Both the position numbers and the translations under genes were made by a program. A stretch of 37,648 nucleotides of DNA, taken from JBAZMA01 sp041649995 (GTDB lineage: Bacteria > Omnitrophota > Gorgyraeia > Velamenicoccales > Velamenicoccaceae). Positions 7,205 through 14,507 of the stretch are shown here, one piece after another (position 1 is the first letter of the stretch; each line of letters begins with the position of its first letter). Location: NCBI GenBank assembly GCA_041649995.1, contig JBAZMA010000014.1:1-37648 (forward strand), in the 5' to 3' direction. Below the pieces are notes generated by a model that did no database searches, was not told the origin of the DNA, and was given only the letters and a program-made list of their open reading frames with translations.

Positions 7205-9004
7205 ATGCCTATTCCCCGTCAGATCATTCCTACAAAACATCTTAAGTTGAAAAGCTGGGTGAGAGAAATGGCTGTTCTCTGCCAGCCGGCGCGCGTCGTC
7301 TGGATCAACGGTTCCGAGGAGGAAAAAAAACGGCTGGAAGACGAGGCAGTTTCCACAGGGGAGATGATCCGTTTGAACCAGGAAAAGCTCCCGGGCTGTT
7401 TTTACCATCGCACGGCTCTCAATGATGTGGCGCGGACCGAGCACCTGACGTTTATCTGTTCGAAGAAGAAGGAAGATGCCGGGCCGACGAACAACTGGAT
7501 GTCTCCCCGGGAGGGATACCGGAAAGCGGGTCAGTATTTTCGCGGCTCCATGAAAGGCCGCACGATGTACGTGATCCCGTTTTCCATGGGGCCTGTCGGA
7601 TCGCCGTTCAGCAAAATCGGAGTCGAGGTCAGCGACAGCATTTACGTCGTTTTGAATATGCGCATCATGACGCGTATCGGGCAGAAGGTCCTGGATCATC
7701 TGGGTATCGACGGAGAATTCACCAAATGCCTGCACGGCAAGGCTGATCTCGATATCAACAAGCGCCTCATCCTGCATTTTCCGGAAGATAACGCGATTTG
7801 GAGCGTGGGTTCCGGTTACGGCGGCAATGTCCTCTTGGGAAAAAAATGCCTGTCTTTGCGGATTGCCAGTTACCTGGCCCAAAAAGAGCGGTGGATGGCC
7901 GAACATATGCTGATCATGGGCATCGAAGAACCGAACGGCCACGTGGAATATATCGCCGCGGCTTTTCCCAGCGCCTGCGGCAAGACGAATCTGGCCATGC
8001 TGGTGCCTCCCGAGGGTCTCAAATGCAAGGGGTACAAGATCTGGACGGTAGGCGATGATATCGCCTGGATGAGGATCGATTCCGACGGCGCCCTTTGGGC
8101 GATCAACCCCGAGGCGGGATTTTTCGGCGTGGCTCCGGGAACGAATTCCCAGAGCAATCCCAATGCCATGGCGACCATCCGCAAGAATACCATTTTTACG
8201 AACGTCCTTCTCAAAAAAGATTTTACGGTCTGGTGGGAGGATGGGGATGAGCCGCCGCCGGCTGAAGGCATGGATTGGCGCGGGCAGCCCTGGCGTCCGG
8301 GCATGAAGGATGAAAAGGGGCGTCCCATCAAAGGCGCGCATCCCAACAGCCGTTTTACGGCCCCGGCCGCCCAGTGTCCCTCGATTTCGTTTCGGCTCGA
8401 GCATCATCACGGCGTTCCGATCTCGGCCATCATTTTCGGAGGCCGCAGGGCCAGGGTCGCGCCTCTGGTGTATGAGAGTTTTGACTGGCAGCACGGCGTT
8501 TATGTGGGCGCGACGATGGCCTCCGAACGCACGGCGGCTCAGATGGGAACGCTCGGCGAAGTCAGGAGAGATCCCATGGCCATGCTGCCTTTTTGCGGCT
8601 ATGATATGGCTGATTATTTCCGGCACTGGCTGTCGATGGGCAAAAGGATGGAAAAACAGCCCAAAATATTCCACGCGAACTGGTTCCGGGTGAATGAAAA
8701 AGGGAATTTCGTTTGGCCCGGATACGGCGAGAACCTGCGTATCCTGGAATGGGTTCTGGACCGCTGCAATAACAAGGTGCCCGCCGTCAAAACTCCCATC
8801 GGCTATGTGCCTAAGCTTCAGGACATCGACCTGACGGGGCTCAACATCCCCAAGGAAAATCTCGACAAGCTTTTTGACGTGGATCGCTTTGAATGGCTCC
8901 AGGAAATGGAAAGCCAGAAGGAATTTTTAAAAACGTTCTCCGGCAAACTTCCCAAAGAGATCTGGCAGGAATGGGAAGCGCAGAACAAGAGGCTGCAGGA
9001 ATAA
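7205..9004 (+). CDS. pckG: Phosphoenolpyruvate carboxykinase (GTP)
   Basis: 599 residues, the normal size for the GTP-dependent enzyme. It interconverts oxaloacetate plus GTP and PEP, CO2 and GDP. The GTP-class P-loop FPSACGKTN lies at 254-262 with the reactive Cys258. The metal-binding region GDDIAWM is at 283-289, and the substrate-site segments RTEHLTFICSKKKEDAGPTNNW (split across 77-98) and FSMGPVGSP (126-134) are present. The ATP-type enzyme lacks this Cys. With eno also in the window, it controls flux around PEP, in gluconeogenic or anaplerotic direction. It starts 4 bp after the lipoprotein gene. Confidence 0.97.
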   Translation: MPIPRQIIPTKHLKLKSWVREMAVLCQPARVVWINGSEEEKKRLEDEAVSTGEMIRLNQEKLPGCFYHRTALNDVARTEHLTFICSKKKEDAGPTNNWMSPREGYRKAGQYFRGSMKGRTMYVIPFSMGPVGSPFSKIGVEVSDSIYVVLNMRIMTRIGQKVLDHLGIDGEFTKCLHGKADLDINKRLILHFPEDNAIWSVGSGYGGNVLLGKKCLSLRIASYLAQKERWMAEHMLIMGIEEPNGHVEYIAAAFPSACGKTNLAMLVPPEGLKCKGYKIWTVGDDIAWMRIDSDGALWAINPEAGFFGVAPGTNSQSNPNAMATIRKNTIFTNVLLKKDFTVWWEDGDEPPPAEGMDWRGQPWRPGMKDEKGRPIKGAHPNSRFTAPAAQCPSISFRLEHHHGVPISAIIFGGRRARVAPLVYESFDWQHGVYVGATMASERTAAQMGTLGEVRRDPMAMLPFCGYDMADYFRHWLSMGKRMEKQPKIFHANWFRVNEKGNFVWPGYGENLRILEWVLDRCNNKVPAVKTPIGYVPKLQDIDLTGLNIPKENLDKLFDVDRFEWLQEMESQKEFLKTFSGKLPKEIWQEWEAQNKRLQE

Positions 9005-9079
9005 AAAAGAGTCAGTGTGCCGGAGAGTCCGCCGGATCAGAGTCAAGGAAGACAAAAACGGGATACACAAGAGAGCGAA

Positions 9080-9958
9080 ATGGAAAGCATTCTTTTGCAA
9101 TCGAACCTTCCCGGCATAAAACTCCTGCGCAGAGGCAAGGTGCGGGATGTGTACGATATGGGCGAGGCTCTTTTGATCGTGGCTACGGACCGCATTTCCT
9201 GTTTTGATGTTGTCCTGGAATGCGGCGTTCCCGGCAAAGGCAGGGTCCTGACGCAGATTTCCCTGTTCTGGTTCCGTTATCTGGCCGATGTCTGTCCGAA
9301 CCATCTTTTGACCGCCGACGTAGAGCGCTACCCGCAGGGACTCCGTCCTTACAAAGAGATTTTAAGGGGCCGTTCCATGCTGGTCAAAAAGGCCCGGCCC
9401 CTGCCTATCGAATGCATTGTCCGCGGCTATCTTTCGGGCTCAGGCTGGAAAGAGTATTCCAGGTCGGGGTCGGTGTGCGGCCTGCGCCTGCCGGCCGGAT
9501 TGAAGGAATCCTCCAGGCTTCCGGAGACGATTTTTACGCCTTCCACCAAAGCGGAAGAGGGCCACGATATAAACATAGACGCCGCGGCCGCGCGCCGCCT
9601 TGTGGGCGAGAAGACCTTCGAGGAAACCCGCGCCAAAAGCGTCGCTCTTTATGAAAAGGCCTCGCGCTACGCGGAGACCAAAGGCATCATTATCGCCGAC
9701 ACAAAATTTGAATTCGGGATTTTTGAGGACAAGCTGATCCTGATCGACGAGGTCCTCACGCCGGACTCTTCGCGTTTTTGGCCCAAGGAAGGCTATGTTC
9801 CCGGACGTCCCCAGCCGAGTTTTGACAAACAGTTCGTGCGGGATTATCTGGAAACCCTGGATTGGGACAAAAACCCTCCGGCCCCCTGCGTGACGCCTGA
9901 GGTGATTGAAAAGACCTCTGAAAAGTATCTCCACGCTTTAAGCGTTCTTGCCGCCTGA
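9080..9958 (+). CDS. purC: Phosphoribosylaminoimidazole-succinocarboxamide synthase (SAICAR synthetase)
   Basis: 292 residues from ATG 9080. A GTG at 9017 is in frame but would add 21 charged residues that the family lacks, since SAICAR synthetases begin close to LLRRGKVRDVYD (here residues 15-26). It carries the family signatures RGKVRDVYD, TDRISCFDVV, LPIECIVRGYLSGSGW, KAEEGHDINI and LIDEVLTPDSSRFW. It joins CAIR and aspartate using ATP in purine biosynthesis. purN, another step of the pathway, is about 20 kb away, so purine genes are scattered here. The S4-domain gene follows 11 bp downstream. Confidence 0.95.
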   Translation: MESILLQSNLPGIKLLRRGKVRDVYDMGEALLIVATDRISCFDVVLECGVPGKGRVLTQISLFWFRYLADVCPNHLLTADVERYPQGLRPYKEILRGRSMLVKKARPLPIECIVRGYLSGSGWKEYSRSGSVCGLRLPAGLKESSRLPETIFTPSTKAEEGHDINIDAAAARRLVGEKTFEETRAKSVALYEKASRYAETKGIIIADTKFEFGIFEDKLILIDEVLTPDSSRFWPKEGYVPGRPQPSFDKQFVRDYLETLDWDKNPPAPCVTPEVIEKTSEKYLHALSVLAA

Positions 9959-9969
9959 GGGCGCTCTTT

Positions 9970-10176
9970 ATGACATTTGAGCTTCGAGGCGATTCGATAG
10001 ACCTGGATAATTTATTGAAGGCCGCCGGCGCCGTTTCCAGCGGAACTGAAGCCGGGGAGCTGATCAGGCAGGGCCTTGTGTCCGTCAATGGAGAAAAGGA
10101 AAGCAGGGTCCGCAGGAAGATCAGAAAAGGGGATTGTGTGGAAGTTCACGGAGACAGGATCGAGGTTGTCTCTTAG
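9970..10176 (+). CDS. Small S4-domain RNA-binding protein (YbcJ/RlbA-like)
   Basis: 68 residues making up a single S4 domain: IDLDNLLKAAGAVSSGTEAGELIRQGLVSVNGEKESRV, split here into helix-turn, the GEAK-like loop (GTEAGELI) and the VSVNGE strand, then a short basic strand KIRKGDCVEV. S4 domains bind structured RNA such as rRNA or tRNA. No catalytic domain is attached. It lies 11 bp after purC and probably shares its transcript. The exact RNA target is unknown. Confidence 0.85.
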   Translation: MTFELRGDSIDLDNLLKAAGAVSSGTEAGELIRQGLVSVNGEKESRVRRKIRKGDCVEVHGDRIEVVS

Positions 10177-10214
10177 TTGAAACAGACACGAAGAGGGGGA
10201 GAAAGGACTACGCC

Positions 10215-10322
10215 ATGTGCAAAACATGCGGTTGCACCCCTTGTAAATGCGGAAAAAAGATCGTGGACGGAAAATGCGAAGGTTGCGGAAAAGAATACGA
10301 TGAATGCGTCTGCGGGAAATAG
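10215..10322 (+). CDS. 35-residue Cys-rich putative metal-binding peptide
   Basis: ATG 10215 gives 35 residues with nine cysteines arranged CxxCxCxxCxC (2-12), CxxC (21-24) and CxC (31-33), spaced by Lys and Gly. An upstream in-frame ATG at 10134 would overlap the S4 gene and add an unlikely N-terminus. The ribosome site GGGGGAGAAAGGA supports 10215. The spacing suggests one or two zinc or iron-sulfur knuckles, perhaps a metallothionein-like or RNA-binding zinc ribbon. It is followed at once by a strong terminator. I have a general impression of similar MCKTCGC-starting peptides in other genomes but assign no function. Confidence 0.65.
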   Translation: MCKTCGCTPCKCGKKIVDGKCEGCGKEYDECVCGK

Positions 10323-10343
10323 AAGATAGAAGCGCAAAGGTTA

Positions 10344-10375
10344 AAAGCCCTCGTGAAAAACGGGGGCTTTTTTTT
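10344..10375 (+). terminator. Rho-independent terminator after the Cys-rich peptide gene
   Basis: AAAGCCCTCGT (10344-10354) pairs with ACGGGGGCTTT (10360-10370), with one G-T wobble and a 5-base loop, followed by T's to 10375. It sits between two convergent genes. Read on the minus strand the same stem is followed by TTTT, so it may act in both directions. Confidence 0.9.
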
Positions 10376-10387
10376 GGCCTCGAAACT

Positions 10388-11983
10388 TTATTGCTTTTCG
10401 CGCAGGAGGATTTCCGCGATGACAAAGTGAGCGTTGGGGGGGATTCTGATATCCTGCCAGACGCGCATTTGATAATGTGTTTGCAAGGCTTTCCTTCCAT
10501 CGGGCGCCCTCGGGTCTTCCCGCGCGCCCAATTTAACGAAGTACGCCCTGGGATAAGGGGGTTCTTTTGACAGGAAGAGATTTGTCTTGATCACGGGACG
10601 GTCGTCTAAGAGAGTGGTGACAGCTGCCGGTTCGTCCGCGACAATGATAAGGATTTTGTCAAAATAGCGCCTGGAGATGTCCTTCAAAGACGAGATTTCC
10701 TGGTAGAACCTGTTTTTACGAAAAGATTTCCAGTCCTGCATGTCCGCCATGCTTTGAAAGAAAAAGGCCAGCGACAATAAAAGCGCGGCGGCCGCGCGGA
10801 GTTCTTTGCGCAGGAACGAAAGGGCGTAGCGGATACCCTGCGCGGCCAAGATCAGCAGGGGGATGGAAGCGGGCAGGCCGTAACGGATGGCGCCTTTGTT
10901 GAAATCAGCGGCAAAATAGGCGGATGTCAGAAGGATCAACGCAAGGAAGAGGGCCGACAGTATCCAAAACGCGCGCCTCTGCCGGCGCCAGCAAGACCAC
11001 ATTCCCAGAAGGGCCGGAAACCAGAACAGGCTTGAGCCGCGAAAAGGATGAAAGAAGAAAAGGATGTTTCCGCAGATGTGCCTGAGGAAAAAAACAGGGT
11101 TCCAGAAAAATCCGCCCCCGGCCGCCGCGCTCTCGGCTTTCAGCATGGGCAGAAGCTGGACCAAAAGGGGCAGGGAAAAAGCCGTCATGAGGTAAAGCCA
11201 GAGCTCTTTAGCCGTTTTTTCCATCCTGGTATCTTTCAGGACAAAGACGATCAGGGCTGACACGGCCAGCAGGTATTCGGGCCTCATGTAAGAAGTCCAG
11301 ACCAGCGTCATGCCCAGGGAATAAAGCAGGCCTTTCGACCTGTCTTTAAGGTAAGCCAGCCATAAGACCAGGCCCAAGAGCATGAAAAACAGGGTCGGGA
11401 CATCCGACGCGGCGCAGCCTGAGAATTCCAGATAGAGGGGTTGGAGGGCGGCAAGGCCAGAGGCCCAGCAGGCGGCTTTAGCGTCATGGAACAGGAGCCA
11501 GGACGCGGCAAAGACCAGCGCGGGCATCAGGCTCCCGAGCAGGGCAGAGAAGGCGAAGGCGCTTTGTTGCGAAGGGCCGAAGAGCCTGTAAAACAGGCTC
11601 AGCAAGAACGGCCACGCGCCGGGCCTGTTATAAAAAGCGATCTCGGCCGGGCTTGTCACGGAGCCTGAAAGAGTCATGCCGTAGGCGTGGTTATGGTAGA
11701 GGTTGCGGCTGACATTAAGGAAGTAAAGTTCGTCGTTAAAGACGCAAAAACCGTGTTCGATCACCAGGAACCTTAAGGCGAAAGAAACGGTCAGGACCAA
11801 TCCCAGGAACAAAAGATATTTTCGCGGCAAATCCCTGAAATGGGACGCCAGCGGGCGGGTTTGCCGCAAAGCGGTTCCGGCGAAGACCAGAAAAAGCAGG
11901 TAAAGATAGAAGGTATAAGAAAAGGAAAAGGAGAAGACGCGATACAGGGATTGACCGAAGGATCCGAGGAATGCCGCAGGCAT
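10388..11983 (-). CDS. ArnT/PMT-type (GT-C fold) membrane glycosyltransferase
   Basis: 531 residues with about ten or more hydrophobic segments and a soluble C-terminal domain (about 420-531). The first extracytoplasmic loop carries the catalytic-type Asp-Glu pair, FNDELYFLN (D84, E85), followed by NLYHNHAYG and FYNRPGAWPFLLSLFYRLFG, the pattern of PMT_2/ArnT-like enzymes that use polyprenyl-phosphate sugars. It probably transfers a sugar to lipid or protein on the periplasmic face. It is transcribed divergently from the TPR glycosyltransferase-like gene at 12163 and converges on the terminator at 10344. Donor and acceptor cannot be read from sequence. Confidence 0.82.
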   Translation of the reverse strand: MPAAFLGSFGQSLYRVFSFSFSYTFYLYLLFLVFAGTALRQTRPLASHFRDLPRKYLLFLGLVLTVSFALRFLVIEHGFCVFNDELYFLNVSRNLYHNHAYGMTLSGSVTSPAEIAFYNRPGAWPFLLSLFYRLFGPSQQSAFAFSALLGSLMPALVFAASWLLFHDAKAACWASGLAALQPLYLEFSGCAASDVPTLFFMLLGLVLWLAYLKDRSKGLLYSLGMTLVWTSYMRPEYLLAVSALIVFVLKDTRMEKTAKELWLYLMTAFSLPLLVQLLPMLKAESAAAGGGFFWNPVFFLRHICGNILFFFHPFRGSSLFWFPALLGMWSCWRRQRRAFWILSALFLALILLTSAYFAADFNKGAIRYGLPASIPLLILAAQGIRYALSFLRKELRAAAALLLSLAFFFQSMADMQDWKSFRKNRFYQEISSLKDISRRYFDKILIIVADEPAAVTTLLDDRPVIKTNLFLSKEPPYPRAYFVKLGAREDPRAPDGRKALQTHYQMRVWQDIRIPPNAHFVIAEILLREKQ

Positions 11984-12031
11984 AGGCCCTTTTCTAGTTT
12001 GCCGGTTATTGCGGATATCCGGCTGCCCCTA

Positions 12032-12060
12032 ATTATATAAAGACATCCCCTGTTAGGCAA
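12032..12060 (-). promoter_or_regulatory. Promoter for the minus-strand glycosyltransferase gene
   Basis: On the minus strand, -35 TTGCCT (12060-12055) and -10 TATAAT (12037-12032) are separated by 17 bp. The -10 is about 50 bp upstream of the ATG at 11983. Confidence 0.65.
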
Positions 12061-12119
12061 GGGAAAGCAAGGCCTTGGGGTTTCTGTGAGTATTCATGTT
12101 TTTTCAGAAGGAAATTCTA

Positions 12120-12125
12120 TATAAT
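12120..12125 (+). promoter_or_regulatory. Probable -10 element for the TPR membrane protein gene
   Basis: TATAAT at 12120-12125 lies in an A/T-rich stretch 38 bp upstream of the ATG at 12163. No good -35 is visible at the expected distance (TGTTTT at 12097-12102). AAAGGAGG at 12151-12158 is a strong ribosome site for the gene. Confidence 0.45.
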
Positions 12126-12162
12126 AGGATTCAACGGGTTTTTTGAAGGCAAAGGAGGCTGA

Positions 12163-13857
12163 ATGAAGTTAAGGGTTTTTTGGGAGGACAGGGAAACGGG
12201 GCAAAGAGCCTTGTTGGCGGGCTTTTTGGCCCTGGTGACGGTTGTTGTGTTTGTTCCTTCTCTTTTCAACGGCTTCACGAATTGGGACGATCCTATTTAT
12301 GTGACGGGCAACGAAGCCATCAGGACGTTGTCCGCGGCCTCCGTCAAAAATATTTTCACCTCTTTTCATTACGGCGCTTATAAGCCCGTTGTTTTCCTCT
12401 CCTTTGCCGTTGATTATTATTTTTTCAGGCTGGAACCGATGGGGTATCACGCGGTCAACCTGTTCGTCCATCTGCTCAGCGTCCTTTTGGTTTTCAGGCT
12501 CCTTCTTTTGATCAAAGCCGGGACTGCGGTCGCGTTCCTGACAGCCCTGTTGTTCGCCGTCCATCCTCTGCGCGTGGAATCCGTGGCCTGGATCACCGAG
12601 CGTAAGGACGTCCTGTATGCTTTTTTCTTTCTGCTGTCGCTGGTTTGTTACGGGATATTCAGGCAGACCCGGCGCGCCGGATTTTACGCGCTTTCTCTTG
12701 GCTCGTTTCTCCTGTCGCTTTTGTCAAAACCCATGGCCCTCATGCTGCCTTTGATCCTTTGGGCCTGGGAGAGGGCCGCCGGCGGCGGCTCCCGGAGCAA
12801 AACCGCCAGGCGCATTCCGCCTTTTTTTATTGTCCTTGCGGCCGTCCTGCTGGTCAATTTTTTCGCGCATGAGTCCAGCACGGACAAGCAGAGCGTGACG
12901 GCCTTCGGCTTTCCGGATAATCTGCTCATGACCGCATACGCCGTCTTTTTCTATCTGAAAAAAATATTTTTTCCTTTAAACCTCTCTTGTCTTTATTCCT
13001 ATCCTCAAAAAATTCAGGGTTTTTTGCCGCCGGTCTATTTTCTGTCTCTGGCAGGGGCGGCAGGCTTGGCTTTCGTTTTGGCCAAAATCCGAAAGAGGAG
13101 CCCGGGAATATTTTTGGGATTCATGTTTTTTCTGGCGGCCCTTGTGCCTGTGCTGCCGTTGGCCCTGAAGTCCTCTGTGACCCTGGCCGACCGCTATACC
13201 TATGTTGCTTCCATCGGAATTTTCTACATTGTCGCCGAAATCGCGGCCCGGTTATACGGCAGGAGCCGGGGCTGGAGAGCCGTGATTGTCATCGCCCTGG
13301 CCGCGGTGGTCCTGACGCTGTCCTTTTTGACCCGGGAAAGGATCAGGGTATGGAAAAACAGCGTTGTCCTGTGGACGGACGCGATCCGGAAAAACCCTTA
13401 TCGCACGGAGCCTTACGTTTTCCGGGGGCTCGCCTTTTTTGATCAGGGACAGGCCGGCGAAGCGTTGATGGATTACGATACGGCCATCGGCATGAATCCT
13501 CGCCTTGCCGAAGCCCATGTTTTAAAGGGGAATGTGTATTTGAGCGAAAGGCAGGCCGCGAAAGCCCGGGAAAGTTATAACAGGGCGGTTGAAATAAGCC
13601 CAGAATATGCCCTCGCGTATTATAATCGCGCCAACAGTTATTTTGATCAGGGCCTTTGGAAAGAGGCCATCGCGGATTACGAAAAGGCCCTGGACATTAA
13701 TCCCGAATATGCCAAGGCGCTTTATAACAGGGGCATGGCTTATCTTCAGGAGCGGGAGTATGAAAAAGCCCTGCTGGATTTAAGAAAGGCCCTTTCTTTA
13801 GGGATGGAAGTTGATCAAGCCATGCTTTCCTGGCTTGAAGAACAGACAAAGAAGTAA
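12163..13857 (+). CDS. TMTC-like membrane protein with C-terminal TPRs
   Basis: 564 residues. About ten membrane segments cover residues 17-400, with a lumenal Asp-Asp pair early on (NWDDPIYV, D42-D43) and conserved VHPLRVESVAWITERKD, as in GT-C enzymes of the TMTC/PMT type. Four tetratricopeptide repeats occupy about 410-550 (AEAHVLKGNVYLSERQAAKA; ALAYYNRANSYFDQG). TMTC proteins transfer mannose from a lipid donor to protein; the bacterial relatives are mostly uncharacterised. A paralog with the same architecture lies at 33108. It ends before a bidirectional terminator at 13872. Confidence 0.82.
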   Translation: MKLRVFWEDRETGQRALLAGFLALVTVVVFVPSLFNGFTNWDDPIYVTGNEAIRTLSAASVKNIFTSFHYGAYKPVVFLSFAVDYYFFRLEPMGYHAVNLFVHLLSVLLVFRLLLLIKAGTAVAFLTALLFAVHPLRVESVAWITERKDVLYAFFFLLSLVCYGIFRQTRRAGFYALSLGSFLLSLLSKPMALMLPLILWAWERAAGGGSRSKTARRIPPFFIVLAAVLLVNFFAHESSTDKQSVTAFGFPDNLLMTAYAVFFYLKKIFFPLNLSCLYSYPQKIQGFLPPVYFLSLAGAAGLAFVLAKIRKRSPGIFLGFMFFLAALVPVLPLALKSSVTLADRYTYVASIGIFYIVAEIAARLYGRSRGWRAVIVIALAAVVLTLSFLTRERIRVWKNSVVLWTDAIRKNPYRTEPYVFRGLAFFDQGQAGEALMDYDTAIGMNPRLAEAHVLKGNVYLSERQAAKARESYNRAVEISPEYALAYYNRANSYFDQGLWKEAIADYEKALDINPEYAKALYNRGMAYLQEREYEKALLDLRKALSLGMEVDQAMLSWLEEQTKK

Positions 13858-13871
13858 GAAACCGCATAAAA

Positions 13872-13900
13872 AAGGCTCCTGCATTTTATACAGGGGCCTT
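13872..13900 (-). terminator. Bidirectional terminator, strong for minus-strand transcripts
   Basis: AAGGCTCCTG (13872-13881) pairs with CAGGGGCCTT (13891-13900), with one wobble. On the minus strand it is followed by six T's and would end transcripts coming through tRNA-Leu and its array. On the plus strand only a weak T-rich run follows, but it may still serve the TPR gene. Confidence 0.75.
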
Positions 13901-13927
13901 GTCATTTTGGTTATAAAAGATGAGGGT

Positions 13928-13964
13928 CCTGCTTTTCGAGCAGGACCCTCTAAATTAAATGCCG
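13928..13964 (-). repeat. 37-bp hairpin repeat H, copy 1
   Basis: Identical to 14044-14080 and 14371-14407. With its left flank it forms a 10-bp stem, AGGGTCCTGC/GCAGGACCCT, around TCGAAAA. The conserved stretch runs through TAAATTAA into the GCCG of the neighbouring tail copy. Confidence 0.9.
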
Positions 13965-14043
13965 CCAAGGATTTCCAAACCGTTCATGTGTGTCGGTGAG
14001 GCGGCCGATGGCGAGTCCGGCTGAAGCCGGGCGAGACGGGAGT

Positions 14044-14080
14044 CCTGCTTTTCGAGCAGGACCCTCTAAATTAAATGCCG
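14044..14080 (-). repeat. 37-bp hairpin repeat H, copy 2
   Basis: Exact copy of 13928-13964, directly adjoining a tRNA-Leu tail copy at 14075-14090. Confidence 0.9.
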
Positions 14081-14182
14081 AAGGTGGGAGTCCTCCTCAC
14101 CCGGCCAGACATTCGTCTGGCCTCCTTCGTCGCTGGGCGCCCTCGCTTCATCCTTCGGCGCTCGGGTCGCCTTCGACTCCCA
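14075..14182 (-). repeat. 108-bp repeat A, copy 1, carrying a tRNA-Leu 3' tail
   Basis: Identical to 14235-14342. In tRNA sense it is bounded by TGGGAGTC and GACTCCCA. Inside are the stem ACCCG/CGGGT and two hairpins, GCGCC/GGCGC and the perfect 8-bp GGCCAGAC/GTCTGGCC with loop GAAT. It could thus fold as a branched RNA that ends in the tRNA-Leu tail CCTTCGGCA. Confidence 0.92.
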
Positions 14183-14191
14183 TAACAACAA

Positions 14192-14235
14192 TAATTTTAA
14201 AACCCCGACCAAAAATGCCGGGGTTTTAAAAATTA
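14192..14235 (-). terminator. Terminator-like hairpin inside the tRNA-Leu array
   Basis: TAATTTTAAAACCCCG (14192-14207) pairs with the stretch at 14219-14235 with a single bulged base. The G/C top and T/A base look like an intrinsic terminator usable on either strand. It sits between the two copies of repeat A. Confidence 0.55.
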
Positions 14236-14342
14236 TGCCGAAGGTGGGAGTCCTCCTCACCCGGCCAGACATTCGTCTGGCCTCCTTCGTCGCTGGGCGC
14301 CCTCGCTTCATCCTTCGGCGCTCGGGTCGCCTTCGACTCCCA
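14235..14342 (-). repeat. 108-bp repeat A, copy 2, carrying a tRNA-Leu 3' tail
   Basis: Exact copy of 14075-14182, 160 bp away, with no mismatch seen. Confidence 0.92.
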
Positions 14343-14370
14343 CAGAAAATTAAATGCCGAAGGTGGGAGC

Positions 14371-14407
14371 CCTGCTTTTCGAGCAGGACCCTCTAAATTA
14401 AATGCCG
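14371..14407 (-). repeat. 37-bp hairpin repeat H, copy 3, overlapping the tRNA-Leu 3' end
   Basis: Exact copy of 13928-13964. Its last five bases (14403-14407) are the 3' end of the functional tRNA-Leu, so this is the copy next to the real gene. Confidence 0.9.
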
Positions 14408-14485
14408 AAGGTGGGAGTCGAACCCACACGGGCGTGAGCCCATCGGTTTTTGAGACCGACGTGTATACCATTCCACCACTTCGGC
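14403..14485 (-). tRNA. tRNA-Leu (anticodon CAA)
   Basis: 83 nt. The acceptor stem is GCCGAAG/CTTCGGC with discriminator A. The anticodon arm is TCGGT-CTCAAAA-ACCGA, giving CAA, which reads UUG. A class II long variable arm is present and the T-arm is GTGGG-TTCGACT-CCCAC. CCA is not encoded; TTT follows. It starts 22 bp after the slipin stop on the same strand and has no obvious promoter, so it may be co-transcribed with slipin and nfeD. Its 3' end is multiplied in the array that follows. Confidence 0.95.
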
Positions 14486-14507
14486 GAAAGATCTTCCTAA
14501 AAGACGC

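Larger units (their letters stand above)
13922..14402 (-). repeat. Composite palindromic array downstream of tRNA-Leu
   Basis: This 481-bp gene-free stretch reads, in tRNA orientation, as successive units that end in the tRNA's own 3' sequence. Units 14402-14355 (48 bp), 14354-14236 (119 bp) and 14235-14076 (160 bp) all finish with CTCCCACCTTCGGCA, the last 15 bases of tRNA-Leu. Unit 14075-13960 (116 bp) ends instead in GGCGGCA and carries a 6-bp stem GCCGCC/GGCGGC. The remnant from 13959 is a hairpin only. Most units restart with TTTAATTT, as the real tRNA's flank does. No protein gene was found here; open frames across it are artefacts of the repeats. Confidence 0.9.

Noticed and set aside
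7088..8674. 528-codon minus-strand open frame
   Set aside because: It lies opposite pckG, which is unmistakable. The frame is a shadow, rich in His, Arg and Pro, with no family resemblance.
13961..14006. A degenerate second tRNA (GCCGCC ... GGCGGCA)
   Set aside because: It has an acceptor-like stem and a discriminator A but only about 46 bases, without recognisable D, anticodon or T arms. It is described as an array unit instead.
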